Positions 1 to 8,981 of a DNA stretch of 64,000 nt are shown piece by piece. The position numbers were made by a program, and so were the translations under genes. The notes beneath the pieces are model-generated. The model had not been told where the DNA came from. It saw nothing but the letters and a program-made list of their open reading frames with translations, and did not search any database. Position 1 is the stretch's first letter. Each line of letters starts with the position of its first letter. The stretch is taken from positions 15,002 through 79,001 of the forward strand of contig CAZVJW010000013.1 of assembly GCA_964627535.1 (NCBI GenBank), in the 5' to 3' direction. Source of the stretch: UBA1447 sp964627535. Lineage in GTDB: Bacteria > Bacillota > Clostridia > Oscillospirales > Acutalibacteraceae.

Positions 1-924
1 AAAAACGGAAGAACCGTTAACCGATACTATGATAAGGCCACATTGGAAATCATCAACTCCATGCTAACTATAGATAAAACTGACAGATACAATGAGTTAA
101 TTATCCGCAACCTGACTGAACCGGCATCTGAAAGCGACAATGACGAAGTAAAAAAAATAAAGGATTTTTTCCAGAGTTCAGATTCGGAAATATCCGTTCT
201 GCCTAACTTAATGAATGTTTCAAATGTGCTGACTCTTGACGCTGCCGGACGTGTGCAGCTCCTCGGCGCATTGGCAGCGGACTTAACCGGACAAACCGTC
301 AGCGATCGATTTTTCCCCGTATCCCCTGCGCTGGGAGCCATCAGATTTTCAGCCGGCTACGACAGTACTGCTGATTATTATAAAAAGGATGCATACATAG
401 AAACTGCAGCAGCGCCTGATTCAATTGCAGAATTTTCCGGCCAAACAACCTTTGGACTTTCTCAATACGGTTATGTCAGTATCGTTATAACCAAAGATAT
501 GATTAATACTCTGAAATTTATAGAAAGCAATGGTTTCACGGAATACTTCAATAATGAACCCGGTACAGAATTTGCCGGTGTCAAAGTAATTTCAGCCAAA
601 AGAGATACAAACGACTATTATTACTATGGCGGTGAATCTTTTCATTTTATGGGAGGATGGAGCAAAACATACAATGATTACAGCAGGTTTTCAAGCGCTT
701 ATAAAGTTACGGATAAAGCCGTTATAAATGAAATTGCAGAAAATTCACAAATATCGTATTTCAACAGCGCGGCAGGTTACTTTGTTAGATTTGAGCTGAA
801 AAACAACGGCGGCAACACCACGATGTATATTCCCGCAAATAAGATGCCGCAAAGCGTAATAGACGCGGTTTCCTCTTTTATTGCAGTTGAACCGCAGTAT
901 TCCGTTGATAAATACATGCCTTGA
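1..924 (+). CDS. Unidentified protein, 5'-truncated by the window edge
   Basis: The frame is open from base 1 with no stop before the first possible initiator (TTG at 43, which has no ribosome-binding site), so this is the C-terminal 307 codons of a longer gene. The visible part has no strongly hydrophobic segment. It is rich in Tyr, Asn and Ser, with a YYYYGGES stretch in the second half, which would suit an extracytoplasmic domain. I recognise no family. It ends 75 bases before the start of the GH92 gene on the same strand and no terminator is visible between them, so co-transcription is possible. It could be the soluble tail of a membrane protein whose start lies outside the window; that is inference only. 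Confidence 0.7.
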   Translation, partial: KNGRTVNRYYDKATLEIINSMLTIDKTDRYNELIIRNLTEPASESDNDEVKKIKDFFQSSDSEISVLPNLMNVSNVLTLDAAGRVQLLGALAADLTGQTVSDRFFPVSPALGAIRFSAGYDSTADYYKKDAYIETAAAPDSIAEFSGQTTFGLSQYGYVSIVITKDMINTLKFIESNGFTEYFNNEPGTEFAGVKVISAKRDTNDYYYYGGESFHFMGGWSKTYNDYSRFSSAYKVTDKAVINEIAENSQISYFNSAAGYFVRFELKNNGGNTTMYIPANKMPQSVIDAVSSFIAVEPQYSVDKYMP

Positions 925-999
925 CAAACAGCCATTTCCGGTTCCGCTCTTTTCACATGCTATTATTTTTTAATTGCTATATAAATGGAGGGTTTAATA

Positions 1000-3318
1000 A
1001 TGACGGCATCAATAAAAAAGTTAGTCAGCGTTGTTTTAAGTTTGGTCATTTTTATCTCGGCAGCATTTCATGGTGTATTTCCCAAAAACGTTACAATGCC
1101 TGAGCTTAAACCCGGTGAGTACGGCCAATGGGTCTATCCGTTCATTGGCACGGGAGGCATACCATGGGCGTGTGCCATGCTTTTTCCCGGTGCAACCACA
1201 CCTTTCGGTATGGTTAGATTAAGTCCGGACACAACGCTGCCGGGCGGACTCAGTATTTCAAAACTGGGTTCCGCAGGTTATTACTATGAAACGAACTTCC
1301 TTTGGGGATTCAGCCATACCAGACTTTCGGGAACAGGTGCTACCGATATGGGCCATTTCAGGGTCACGCCGTCTATCGGAAAATCAGATCCTGCCGACAG
1401 GCTGACAAGACCGCTTGTTTTTACACACGGGCAGGAGGAAGCAACTGCCGGCTATTATGCCGTCAACCTACCGTCGATTGACTGCCTGGCCGAACTTACG
1501 GCGACAGATCATGTAGGCGTTCACCGCTATACATTCGGGACCGGCAAAGATTCGCACATTTTCATTGACGCGACAAGCTTCCTCTCGGGCGGAAAAGCCA
1601 CTGAGGGAAAAGTTTTTATCAATTCCGAGACGATGGAAGTCACGGGTGAAGCACGCGTTTTCACAGATTTTACAGGCAGATACGGCGGACTCAAGGGATA
1701 TTTCGTTGCAAAATTCAATACGCCCTTTCAATCATACGCGACTTGGAGCGATGGTGTCTGCACCGAAAGCAGCACCGAATCGAATGGCACAGGCAATGAC
1801 ACGGGAGCCGACATTAACTTCGGCAACATCAAAGATCAGCCGGTTGAGCTGAAAGTCGGCATCAGCTTTGTAAGCCTTGAAAACGCAAGGGAAAACCTTA
1901 ACGCTGAAGCCGGAGCGCTTGATTTTGAAGGTGTAAGAGACACCGCCCGCAAGACATGGGATACCTCGCTTTCCAGCATAAAAATCGAATCCCCTAACAC
2001 TGAAGTTAAGACCATTTTCTATACCGCCTTGTACCATTCCATGATCATGCCCACCGACTTTACCGATGTCAACGGGCAATATCTCGGATTCGAAGAGCAG
2101 GTCGGAACAGCCGAAGGCTTCACTTATCGCACCGATATGTCAATTTGGGATACTTACAGAACCGAGCACCCGCTGCTTAATTTAATAGCCCCTGACATAC
2201 AGCGGGATTGCCTGAAAAGCCTTGTCCGTATGGCACGCATTGACGGGGAATTGCCGCGCTGGCCTTCCGGAGCCGGAGAGACAGGCTCCATGTTCGGTAC
2301 GCCGGCGGATATGGTTATTGCGGAAAGTTATCTGAAAGGGATTACGGATTTCGAAGTTGAAGAAGCATATTCATTTATGAAAGAGACCGCCCTTGGAACT
2401 TCAGCGAGCAGCAGCCGCCGCGCCGACATTCAAGCTTTAAACAAATACGGATATGTCCCGGCGGACACTGAAGACATTTCCGTTAGCAAAACGCTCGAAT
2501 TAGCCTGGGCTGACGGCAGCATAGCACTTTTAGCACAAGCACTTGGCAAAACCGCAGATGCTGCTTTATTTACAGATAAATCCATGGACTATAAAAACCT
2601 GTGGAATTCTGAGACGAAATACTTTCAGGGACGTTTCATCGACGGATCATGGGTGGAACCGTTATTACCAAACTTTATAAGTTATTATGACGAGATTTTA
2701 CCCAAAAAAGTTTCGGATGCTTACTGTGAAGGCGGAGCGCGCCACTGGAGATGGTCGGCTCCGCAGGATACAACCGGGTTGATCGCCCTTTTCGGGAAGA
2801 ATTACTTTATAAGCGAACTCGATAAATTTATGGCTGATGCCAGTAAAAACCGCGCAGCTGTTTTACCCGGTTCCGGTTACTGGCAAGGCAACCAGCATGA
2901 TATACATGCTCTTTTTCTATTTGATGACGCCGGACGCCCGGATTTAACACAAAAATGGGCCCGCTGGGCACTTGCCGAACGCCACAGCACGGATGTGGAC
3001 GGCCTTGACGGCAATGACGACGGGGGAACTTTGAGCTCATGGTATGTTTTTTCCGCGATGGGTTTTTACCCTGTTGCAGGGACAGACCGTTATTGGATCG
3101 GTTCGCCAAATGTCGACAAAGCCGAGATAAACCTTGGCACCGGAAAAACGCTCACTGTCATTGCCGAAAATCAATCAGCCGATAACATCTATGTTCAAAG
3201 TGTAACCCTGAACGGCGTGAAGCTCGATAAACCGTCAATCGTACATTCGCAGATTGCAGGCGGCGGAACCCTGACGTTTATAATGGGCCCATCCCCTGCG
3301 GTAAACGGAGGATTTTAA
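1000..3318 (+). CDS. Secreted GH92-family glycosidase (alpha-mannosidase type)
   Basis: Predicted exo-acting, metal-dependent alpha-mannosidase of glycoside hydrolase family 92, exported. The N-terminus (MTASIKK, then a hydrophobic run to about residue 26) is a signal peptide. Family signatures in order: FIGTGG with PGATTPFGMVRLSPD near the start, GFSHTRLSGTG, WDTYRTEHPL, a YCEGGARHWRWSAPQD block, and DGNDDGGTLSSWYVFS with GFYPVAG near the C-terminus. In characterised GH92 enzymes the EG-x-A block carries the acid Glu and the D-x-D-D-G block carries base residues. The ATG at 1000 is chosen over an in-frame ATG at 985 because GGAGGG at 987-992 is a well-spaced ribosome-binding site for it. At 772 residues the length fits the family. 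The acid-Glu block differs from the usual EGNAWQY-VPHD form, so the substrate may differ. Confidence 0.88.
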   Translation: MTASIKKLVSVVLSLVIFISAAFHGVFPKNVTMPELKPGEYGQWVYPFIGTGGIPWACAMLFPGATTPFGMVRLSPDTTLPGGLSISKLGSAGYYYETNFLWGFSHTRLSGTGATDMGHFRVTPSIGKSDPADRLTRPLVFTHGQEEATAGYYAVNLPSIDCLAELTATDHVGVHRYTFGTGKDSHIFIDATSFLSGGKATEGKVFINSETMEVTGEARVFTDFTGRYGGLKGYFVAKFNTPFQSYATWSDGVCTESSTESNGTGNDTGADINFGNIKDQPVELKVGISFVSLENARENLNAEAGALDFEGVRDTARKTWDTSLSSIKIESPNTEVKTIFYTALYHSMIMPTDFTDVNGQYLGFEEQVGTAEGFTYRTDMSIWDTYRTEHPLLNLIAPDIQRDCLKSLVRMARIDGELPRWPSGAGETGSMFGTPADMVIAESYLKGITDFEVEEAYSFMKETALGTSASSSRRADIQALNKYGYVPADTEDISVSKTLELAWADGSIALLAQALGKTADAALFTDKSMDYKNLWNSETKYFQGRFIDGSWVEPLLPNFISYYDEILPKKVSDAYCEGGARHWRWSAPQDTTGLIALFGKNYFISELDKFMADASKNRAAVLPGSGYWQGNQHDIHALFLFDDAGRPDLTQKWARWALAERHSTDVDGLDGNDDGGTLSSWYVFSAMGFYPVAGTDRYWIGSPNVDKAEINLGTGKTLTVIAENQSADNIYVQSVTLNGVKLDKPSIVHSQIAGGGTLTFIMGPSPAVNGGF

Positions 3319-3395
3319 CGAACCCGACCGATTTCAAGCTGAGTATTTCCGGGGAAAGATGCCGTATATTGTGAAGTATGCGGCAACGATCTTCA

Positions 3396-3422
3396 CATAG
3401 AGGTTTATAATCGGGATTAGTA
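3396..3422 (-). repeat. Solo end of the TACTAATCCC inverted-repeat element
   Basis: These 27 bases match, in reverse complement, the left end of the element at 44424 exactly, including the terminal TACTAATCCC. No partner end is visible, so it is a remnant. It lies between the GH92 stop and the terminator at 3437. Confidence 0.7.
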
Positions 3423-3436
3423 TGACATCCCAAAAA

Positions 3437-3477
3437 ATACAGCGGTTCCAGAAAAACGGAATCGCTGTATTTTTTTA
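3437..3477. terminator. Bidirectional intrinsic terminator between convergent genes
   Basis: A 13-bp stem (arms 3437-3449 and 3458-3470, one G-T wobble) with an 8-base loop is followed by TTTTTT on the plus strand and preceded by an A-run that serves the minus strand. It sits between the GH92 gene and the P5C dehydrogenase gene, which converge. Confidence 0.9.
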
Positions 3478-3492
3478 CTTCCCTTGATTTGT

Positions 3493-5112
3493 CTAAAGCT
3501 GATACCTGTAGTTTTTCGTTGAATCATAGCTATCTTTAATCGACTGAGGGCTAACCCATTTAAGCATATTGATCAGACTGCCCGCTTTGTCATTTGTGCC
3601 TGAAGTCCTGCTGCCGCCGAATGGATTTTGCCCGACCACCGAGCCGGTGCTTTTATCGTTTATATAAAGATTCCCCGCCGCAAAACGAAGCACTTTTTCC
3701 GCATGGTCGATTACCTCTCTGTTTTTAGCAAGGAATGCGCCTGTCAGGCTGTATTTGCTTGAGTTTGCGCAGATATCAAGGATTTCCTCATACCGTTCAT
3801 CCTCATAAACATAGAGAGTTATAATAGGTCCAAAAATCTCTTCTGTCATCGTTTTGTATTCTAAGTTGCTTGTCAACACCACGGTAGGTTCAACAAAAAA
3901 TCCTTTTGAGTCATCGCAGCCGCCGCCGCAGACAATTTCGGCATCCGGGGATGACTTTATAAAATCCAGATAGCTCTTGTTTTTGTCAAAGGCCGCTTGG
4001 TCAATCACGGCGCTTACAAAGGTATCGAGCTCCTCGGCGTTACCCATTTTTATGGTTGCCATCTCGCTGACAAGCTTTTCTTTAATTTCTGTCCAGCGGC
4101 TTTGTGGAATGTATCCCCGGGAGGTCGCCGAGCATTTTTGCCCTTGATATTCAAACGCGCCTCGTATTATAGCGGCAACAACCCGGTCGGCATCGGCCGT
4201 ATTATGCACCATGATGAAATTCTTGCCGCCCGTTTCGCCTACTATGCGGGGGTAACATTTGTAGTTGTCAATGTTATTGCCGATCTTTTTCCAGAAGCTG
4301 TTGAACACCGCGGTTGAACCGGTGAAGTGAATTCCGGCCAAATCCTCACTGTTCAAGACTATCTCACTTACCCGGCGTGCGTTGCCGGGAATGAAGTTGA
4401 TGACACCATCCGGCAAACCGGCTTCCTGCCAAAGTTTCATAATCACATAGCCCGAATACACGGTTGAGGATGCGGGCTTCCATACAACCGTATTCCCCGC
4501 TATAGCCGGCGCGGAGGGAAGGTTCGAGGCAATGGCGGTGAAGTTAAAGGGAGTTACCGCAAAAACAAAACCGTCAAGAGGCTTGTAATCGACTTTATTC
4601 ATGCTGTCCTTTGTCGGAGCCGGCTGCATATCATATATATCGCAGAGAGCCTTGCAGTTCATGTTGTAAAAATCAATGAGTTCACAGGCAGAGTCGATAT
4701 CCGCCTGATAAAAGGTTTTACTTTGACAAAGCATTGTCGCTGCATTCAGCCTCGCCCGCCACGTGGTGGAGGCAAGATGCGCCGCTTTTAAGAACACCAG
4801 CATCCGTTGGTCATAGGGCATTTCTGCCCAAGCTTTTTTAGCCTTGTTAGCCGCGTTTATAGCAAGTCGTATTTCATCCTCACCGGCTTCATGGTAACAG
4901 CCGATAACATTGTCTTTATCGTGCGGTATGATGCAGTTTTTCGTGTTGCCGGTGCGGATTTCCTTGCCCCCTATTATCAGAGGAATATCTGCAAAGCCGC
5001 TGCGCATGTCGGCAAGCGTGTTAAGCAGCTCCTCCTTTGCAGCGCCTGTCGGGTTATATCCCAAACCGGGTTCATTTTTAAATTCTCTTACCTTAAAATA
5101 ACCGTTGTTCAC
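3493..5112 (-). CDS. pruA: L-glutamate gamma-semialdehyde (1-pyrroline-5-carboxylate) dehydrogenase
   Basis: Aldehyde dehydrogenase of the P5CDH (ALDH4-like) type, oxidising glutamate semialdehyde to glutamate with NAD+ in proline breakdown. Visible features are the NAD-site region TPFNFTAIASNLP (about 187-199), the general-base Glu293 in GETGGKN, the catalytic Cys327 in QGQKCSA, the EEIFGP motif, and the C-terminal NPFGGSRTSGTNDKAG signature typical of this subgroup. The 539-residue length is normal for the stand-alone enzyme; there is no PutA-type proline dehydrogenase domain. The start is GTG, preceded by AAAGGAAA at suitable distance. ProC, the opposing biosynthetic enzyme, lies two genes upstream on the same strand, separated by a GH123-like gene. 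No proline dehydrogenase is visible here, so the semialdehyde may come from ornithine. Confidence 0.93.
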   Translation of the reverse strand: MNNGYFKVREFKNEPGLGYNPTGAAKEELLNTLADMRSGFADIPLIIGGKEIRTGNTKNCIIPHDKDNVIGCYHEAGEDEIRLAINAANKAKKAWAEMPYDQRMLVFLKAAHLASTTWRARLNAATMLCQSKTFYQADIDSACELIDFYNMNCKALCDIYDMQPAPTKDSMNKVDYKPLDGFVFAVTPFNFTAIASNLPSAPAIAGNTVVWKPASSTVYSGYVIMKLWQEAGLPDGVINFIPGNARRVSEIVLNSEDLAGIHFTGSTAVFNSFWKKIGNNIDNYKCYPRIVGETGGKNFIMVHNTADADRVVAAIIRGAFEYQGQKCSATSRGYIPQSRWTEIKEKLVSEMATIKMGNAEELDTFVSAVIDQAAFDKNKSYLDFIKSSPDAEIVCGGGCDDSKGFFVEPTVVLTSNLEYKTMTEEIFGPIITLYVYEDERYEEILDICANSSKYSLTGAFLAKNREVIDHAEKVLRFAAGNLYINDKSTGSVVGQNPFGGSRTSGTNDKAGSLINMLKWVSPQSIKDSYDSTKNYRYQL

Positions 5113-5166
5113 TGTGTGTTTCCTTTCATTGATGCGTAAAAAATTAAAAAAGATAACTGCAATTTG

Positions 5167-6801
5167 TTAAATATTCTTTTTTATAGCCGCATTAATTTGC
5201 TCGCGTTTTTCGAGCTGCCATTCTTCGCTGTGCGGGTATGAATTGAAGGTCATCGGCTCGGGAAGGTCTTCTTCAAGCAGTTCAAGTGTGTTTTCTCTGC
5301 CTGTTAAACATTCAAGCAACTGCAGCGCGCGCATATCCTGAAGCGCGTCATAAAATACCTTCAAGCGCAGGGAATTCAACGGTGTGCCGTCATCCCCTGG
5401 GTAAACGACATAAGCATCCCCCGAGGGAAAGGCTTTGCCCGCGTCGCTCTCCTCAAACGGATTGACCTCGCGTTTTGAAAACTGCGCGTACCAGAAGTTA
5501 TGCCCCCACTGTAAAAATCCTTTTACATCAAACTTATAGAGCTGCATACCGAGCACGCGGTTGCGTTGGGATGGCATGGCGAAAAAGCGGTTGGATACAT
5601 AGTCCTTATGCTGTCCGCAGCAGTAATATGCCCAAAGCTCCGGCACCTTGCCGATAAAAGGTTCAATATGATTGATTGCGGGAATCGGCGTTTTTACGGC
5701 ACCTTTTTTATAAAATTTAAAGTCGGAAAGAGCGTCGATAACAGGGGAACCCGGAAAAAGTTTTTCAACCAGCAAGCTTCGCTTTTTATACGCGTTGTAT
5801 TGCCCGATGGACGGCTCATCGGACACATGGAAGAAACAGCGTTTTTTAATACCGTTTTCATCCATAAAGCCATTCAGGGATTTCGCAAATTCGGTTAAAA
5901 AGTCAGTATATTTTTTACTTGCCGCCCAAGTGTTCCAGCCAAAAAGCTTAACCGGCCTGCCGTCAACCACCGCTTCCACCTTCGGTGCATACCTTGCCCC
6001 CCATTGGGTGAACAGATGTGACATTTCAAAATACTCCACCCCACAGCGGTTGCACAGTTCGACCCAGCGTTTTAGATTTTTGAAATCAAAACTGTATTTT
6101 CCGTTTTGCTTTTGAACCTTGACAAGCTGCACGGTCGGCCTTTCTCCGCCTATTTGCGTATCCAAAGGAGGTGTAAAAAGCGGCGTTAGAATACAATTAA
6201 TACCATGGCGAACAGCGTTCATGATATAATTTTCTGTTATCCGCCAATATTCTTCGCTGAAGACTTCCGTCTTATACCAGGTTGAAAGGCAGTCGGTATG
6301 GAACCAATTTGTATGAATCAGTGTTTGCTTCGGCAAATCCGCGTTGATGATTTCAACGGTTAATTGAGATGACGCAAGTTTCTCCGCAGCAGAATAGAAA
6401 CTGATTTCAACCGTATACTCCCCTGCTTTGATTTTGCCGGCGGGGTCAAGTTCAAACCATATGCTTCGCCATTGCTTCGGCTTCATAAGGATAGAGCCGC
6501 TGACAGGGCGCAGAAGGTCGGGGAACAGGCCGGGCTCGGTCCGTAGATAGTAGTCGTCATGGTCCTTGTATGCCGGCATGCCGGACGGGATTGCTTCAAC
6601 AGAGAATATATTGATTTTGTCGACAAGAGGCGAATCGATTTTAAGGGTTAACGCCAAATCATTTTCTTGATCCGAAAACAAAGCTGTCTGGAAGGACGCC
6701 CTTTCGTTTTTCAGCATCGAGAATTTTTTTAACGGTATATTTTTCGGCTGTTCGTCGGCAAAGGCTTTTACCAGGGAACTGAGCAAGATGCAGGTTAACA
6801 T
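5167..6801 (-). CDS. GH123/DUF4091-like glycoside hydrolase
   Basis: Resembles the DUF4091/glycoside hydrolase 123 group: an N-terminal beta-sandwich region (to about residue 150) and a TIM-barrel-like region carrying FHVSDEPS, where the Asp-Glu pair corresponds to the substrate-assisted catalytic pair of GH123 beta-N-acetylgalactosaminidases. Other family-like stretches are HTNWFHTDCLS, WGHNFWYAQ, and FPSGDAYVVYPG followed by SLRLKVFYDALQDMRAL near the C-terminus. The N-terminal hydrophobic stretch is short and looks like a first beta-strand, so I predict a cytoplasmic enzyme. AAGGAGG sits 6 bases before the ATG. It follows proC after a hairpin and precedes the P5CDH gene by 54 bases. Hexosaminidase activity is inferred; the exact substrate cannot be told. 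Confidence 0.78.
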   Translation of the reverse strand: MLTCILLSSLVKAFADEQPKNIPLKKFSMLKNERASFQTALFSDQENDLALTLKIDSPLVDKINIFSVEAIPSGMPAYKDHDDYYLRTEPGLFPDLLRPVSGSILMKPKQWRSIWFELDPAGKIKAGEYTVEISFYSAAEKLASSQLTVEIINADLPKQTLIHTNWFHTDCLSTWYKTEVFSEEYWRITENYIMNAVRHGINCILTPLFTPPLDTQIGGERPTVQLVKVQKQNGKYSFDFKNLKRWVELCNRCGVEYFEMSHLFTQWGARYAPKVEAVVDGRPVKLFGWNTWAASKKYTDFLTEFAKSLNGFMDENGIKKRCFFHVSDEPSIGQYNAYKKRSLLVEKLFPGSPVIDALSDFKFYKKGAVKTPIPAINHIEPFIGKVPELWAYYCCGQHKDYVSNRFFAMPSQRNRVLGMQLYKFDVKGFLQWGHNFWYAQFSKREVNPFEESDAGKAFPSGDAYVVYPGDDGTPLNSLRLKVFYDALQDMRALQLLECLTGRENTLELLEEDLPEPMTFNSYPHSEEWQLEKREQINAAIKKNI

Positions 6802-6820
6802 TGAGATCCTCCTTATACTA

Positions 6821-6848
6821 AAAAGAGGCGCTCTTTCACGCGTCTCTT
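6821..6848 (-). terminator. Probable terminator of proC
   Basis: On the minus strand an 8-bp stem (arms 6841-6848 and 6823-6830, one G-T wobble) with a 10-base loop is followed by TTTTTA. It lies between the proC stop and the ribosome-binding site of the GH123-like gene, so it may attenuate rather than end transcription. Confidence 0.6.
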
Positions 6849-6860
6849 AAAAGTAAACTC

Positions 6861-7679
6861 TCAGTTGTTTTTCTTGAGACTGGCAAGTTTCAAATCCTTT
6901 TCAAGCGCTCGGTCAACTGCTTTTGTTATTGCATTAGAAAAGCCGAATTCCTGAAGCGCAGCAATGCCCTCAATTGTTGTTCCGCCCGGGGAACAAACCC
7001 TGTCAATCAATTCATAGGGATGCTCTCCGCTTTCAAGAATATATTTGGCGCTTCCCAAAACAGTTTGCGCGGCAATCTGAAGCGAAAGTTTTTTGTTCAT
7101 GCCAATTTTCACACCGGCTCTTGCGAGTTCATCAATAAACATATAGGCAAAAGCAGGCGCAGCCCCCGCAATAACGCCAAACATCGGGAAATATTTCTCG
7201 TCAAGCGCTATGACTTCGCCAAAAGAAGAACAAAGCTTTTCGACAACACTTATCTGCCCGGCAGTCGGCCGGCCATTTGTACAATAAGCAGACATTGCCT
7301 CGCCGATTGTCGCATTGATATTCGGCATAATACGCACAAGGGAAGGTGTATAGCTTAAGAAAGACGAAATGTATTCGAGTGAGTTGCCTGCGGCAGTTGA
7401 TATAACAAGGGGATCTTTGGCTTTCAGTTTTTCATCAAGTGTTTTTAACAAATTCGGAAAATCAGCCGGTTTTATAACAATAAAAACCACACCGCATTTT
7501 TCAACAATCTCTTCAGCTGCCGCAGCTTGCTTTATCCCGTATTTTTGCGCCGCCAAATCCAACTTAATTGTGTCAATGTCATAAGCGTAGATGCTTTCAG
7601 CGACTACCGCTTTGGCGTTAAGCACACCCTTTATCATAGCGTTAGCGAGGTTGCCTGTTCCTATAAATCCAATATTCAT
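6861..7679 (-). CDS. proC: Pyrroline-5-carboxylate reductase
   Basis: Catalyses the last step of proline synthesis, NAD(P)H-dependent reduction of 1-pyrroline-5-carboxylate, in the cytoplasm. The N-terminus MNIGFIGTGNLANAMIKG holds the Rossmann GxGxxA nucleotide-binding loop. STAAGNSLEYI, VRIMPNINATIGE and the C-terminal signature VCSPGGTTIEGIAALQEFG are all characteristic of ProC, and the 272-residue length is standard. An AAAGG motif precedes the ATG. It is followed by a small hairpin and then the GH123-like and P5CDH genes on the same strand, so enzymes with opposite roles at the P5C node are near neighbours. Confidence 0.95.
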   Translation of the reverse strand: MNIGFIGTGNLANAMIKGVLNAKAVVAESIYAYDIDTIKLDLAAQKYGIKQAAAAEEIVEKCGVVFIVIKPADFPNLLKTLDEKLKAKDPLVISTAAGNSLEYISSFLSYTPSLVRIMPNINATIGEAMSAYCTNGRPTAGQISVVEKLCSSFGEVIALDEKYFPMFGVIAGAAPAFAYMFIDELARAGVKIGMNKKLSLQIAAQTVLGSAKYILESGEHPYELIDRVCSPGGTTIEGIAALQEFGFSNAITKAVDRALEKDLKLASLKKNN

Positions 7680-7728
7680 GATTCATTTACCTTTTCCATT
7701 AATATATTTATAAAAAATTTGAAATATT

Positions 7729-8211
7729 CTACTTCAATTCCGAAGTGCAATTCGGGCACCGTACAGCATCAATGCTGATTGTTGATTTGCAAAACGGGCA
7801 ATCCTTTGTTGTTACAGGTTCCGTTGCAGTTTCCTGACCTTTTAACATCCTCTTTTTACCTGTTTCCGCAAGCTTATTGAGGCATTTTACAAGCAAGAAA
7901 ATAACAAACGCCATAATAACGAAGTTGATAATTTTTGAAATAAAATTACCATAGTTGAGTGTCGCGACTCCGGCTGCCTGCGCAAGGGCAAGCGTGTCAT
8001 ACTTATCACGGTTAGAAAGGTTTAAAAAGAGATTTGAAAAGTCAATACCGCCTGTTATAAGGCTGACTACCGGCATAATAACATCAGCCACAAGCGAGTC
8101 CACAATACTTTTAAATGCTCCGCCAATGATAACACCGACTGCAAGATCAACAACATTCCCGCGCATAACAAATGTCTTGAATTCCGATATAAAGCCTCTT
8201 CCTTTTTTCAC
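7729..8211 (-). CDS. mscL: Large-conductance mechanosensitive channel with C-terminal zinc ribbon
   Basis: Homopentameric membrane channel that opens on hypo-osmotic shock. The N-terminus carries FKTFVMRGNVVDLAVGVIIG, the conserved first helix of MscL, followed by VDSLVADVIMPVVSLITGG. A second hydrophobic helix (INFVIMAFVIFLLVKCLN) lies at about 92-110. Past the usual end there is a CPFCKSTI...CPNCTSELK segment, a four-cysteine zinc-ribbon-like tail that I have seen in MscL proteins of other Firmicutes. Length is 160 residues. A TTGCAA/TAAAAT promoter lies just upstream. Confidence 0.94.
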   Translation of the reverse strand: MKKGRGFISEFKTFVMRGNVVDLAVGVIIGGAFKSIVDSLVADVIMPVVSLITGGIDFSNLFLNLSNRDKYDTLALAQAAGVATLNYGNFISKIINFVIMAFVIFLLVKCLNKLAETGKKRMLKGQETATEPVTTKDCPFCKSTISIDAVRCPNCTSELK

Positions 8212-8241
8212 AAAAAATCCCCCTGCAATTCAATAACTATA

Positions 8242-8269
8242 ATTTTAACACAAAACAAGAAAATTGCAA
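8242..8269 (-). promoter_or_regulatory. Predicted sigma-A promoter of mscL
   Basis: On the minus strand TTGCAA (8264-8269) and TAAAAT (8242-8247) are separated by 16 bases, about 30 bases before the mscL start codon. Confidence 0.55.
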
Positions 8270-8281
8270 CAAAAATCAAGT

Positions 8282-8965
8282 TCAAACATACATTTTTAAA
8301 ACATAATCGTAAACCGATAAAAACTGAACAACGCTGCCCGCAAGCACAAACAAATGGAAAACAGCGTGAAAATACGGCAGCTTTTTCCCGACACCGTAAA
8401 GAATTGCGCCAACGGTATAAATTCCTCCGCCAACAAGCAATAAGTATAACCCCATCCTGTACTCACCGGAAAATACGGCGAGAAGCGTTTTAATACCTAA
8501 AATCAATATCCATCCAATCCCAATATAGAGAACCATTTGAACCTTTTTAAATTTTTCGTGATTGATTGAAGTGCCGGTAATGCCAAACAGCGCTGCACCC
8601 CAGGCAATTATAATCGACAGCCAGCCGGCAAGCGGGTGTTCGGGCCGCATTGAAACAAGCGCATACGGAGTTAACGAACCCGCTATCAGCAAAAATATCA
8701 AGCAGTGGTCAATGACGCGCAAAACCTTTTTCAGCTTCCCCGGTTTTACTCCATGATAGAGCGCCGAGCCCAAATATAAAAGGATCATTGACACACCGTA
8801 AATTACGGAAGACGCTATCATCCAATTTGAGCCGTATTCAATGCTTCTTTTCAAACACAAAATTAAAACTGTAATCCCCAAAGGCACACCCAGCATGTGG
8901 GTAACGGAATTAACCGTGTCCTCTGTTTTTGAATAGTTTGCGAGTTTGACCTCTTGCAGCTTCAT
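8282..8965 (-). CDS. trhA: Hemolysin III / PAQR family membrane protein
   Basis: Seven-helix membrane protein of the hemolysin III (TrhA, PAQR-like) family. The polypeptide is almost entirely hydrophobic segments. Family features are NSVTHMLGVPLG near the N-terminus, SALYHG (conserved His in the Ser-x-x-x-His pattern), RVIDHCLIFLLIAGSLTPYAL, and the C-terminal FHAVFHLFVLAGSVVQF with the conserved H-x-x-x-H. These histidines form a presumed metal site in the superfamily. The 227-residue length is typical. AAGGA stands upstream of the ATG, 16 bases after the upstream radical SAM gene. TrhA in E. coli is linked to membrane-energy homeostasis; whether that holds here is unknown. Confidence 0.9.
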   Translation of the reverse strand: MKLQEVKLANYSKTEDTVNSVTHMLGVPLGITVLILCLKRSIEYGSNWMIASSVIYGVSMILLYLGSALYHGVKPGKLKKVLRVIDHCLIFLLIAGSLTPYALVSMRPEHPLAGWLSIIIAWGAALFGITGTSINHEKFKKVQMVLYIGIGWILILGIKTLLAVFSGEYRMGLYLLLVGGGIYTVGAILYGVGKKLPYFHAVFHLFVLAGSVVQFLSVYDYVLKMYV

Positions 8966-8981
8966 TCAGCATCAATCCTTT

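Noticed and set aside
3319..3395. Possible remnant coding sequence after the GH92 gene
   Set aside because: Short frames with stops in all phases; nothing recognisable.
5167..6801. Signal peptide on the GH123-like protein
   Set aside because: The N-terminal hydrophobic run is only about ten residues with no basic start, and it reads as the first strand of the family's N-terminal domain.
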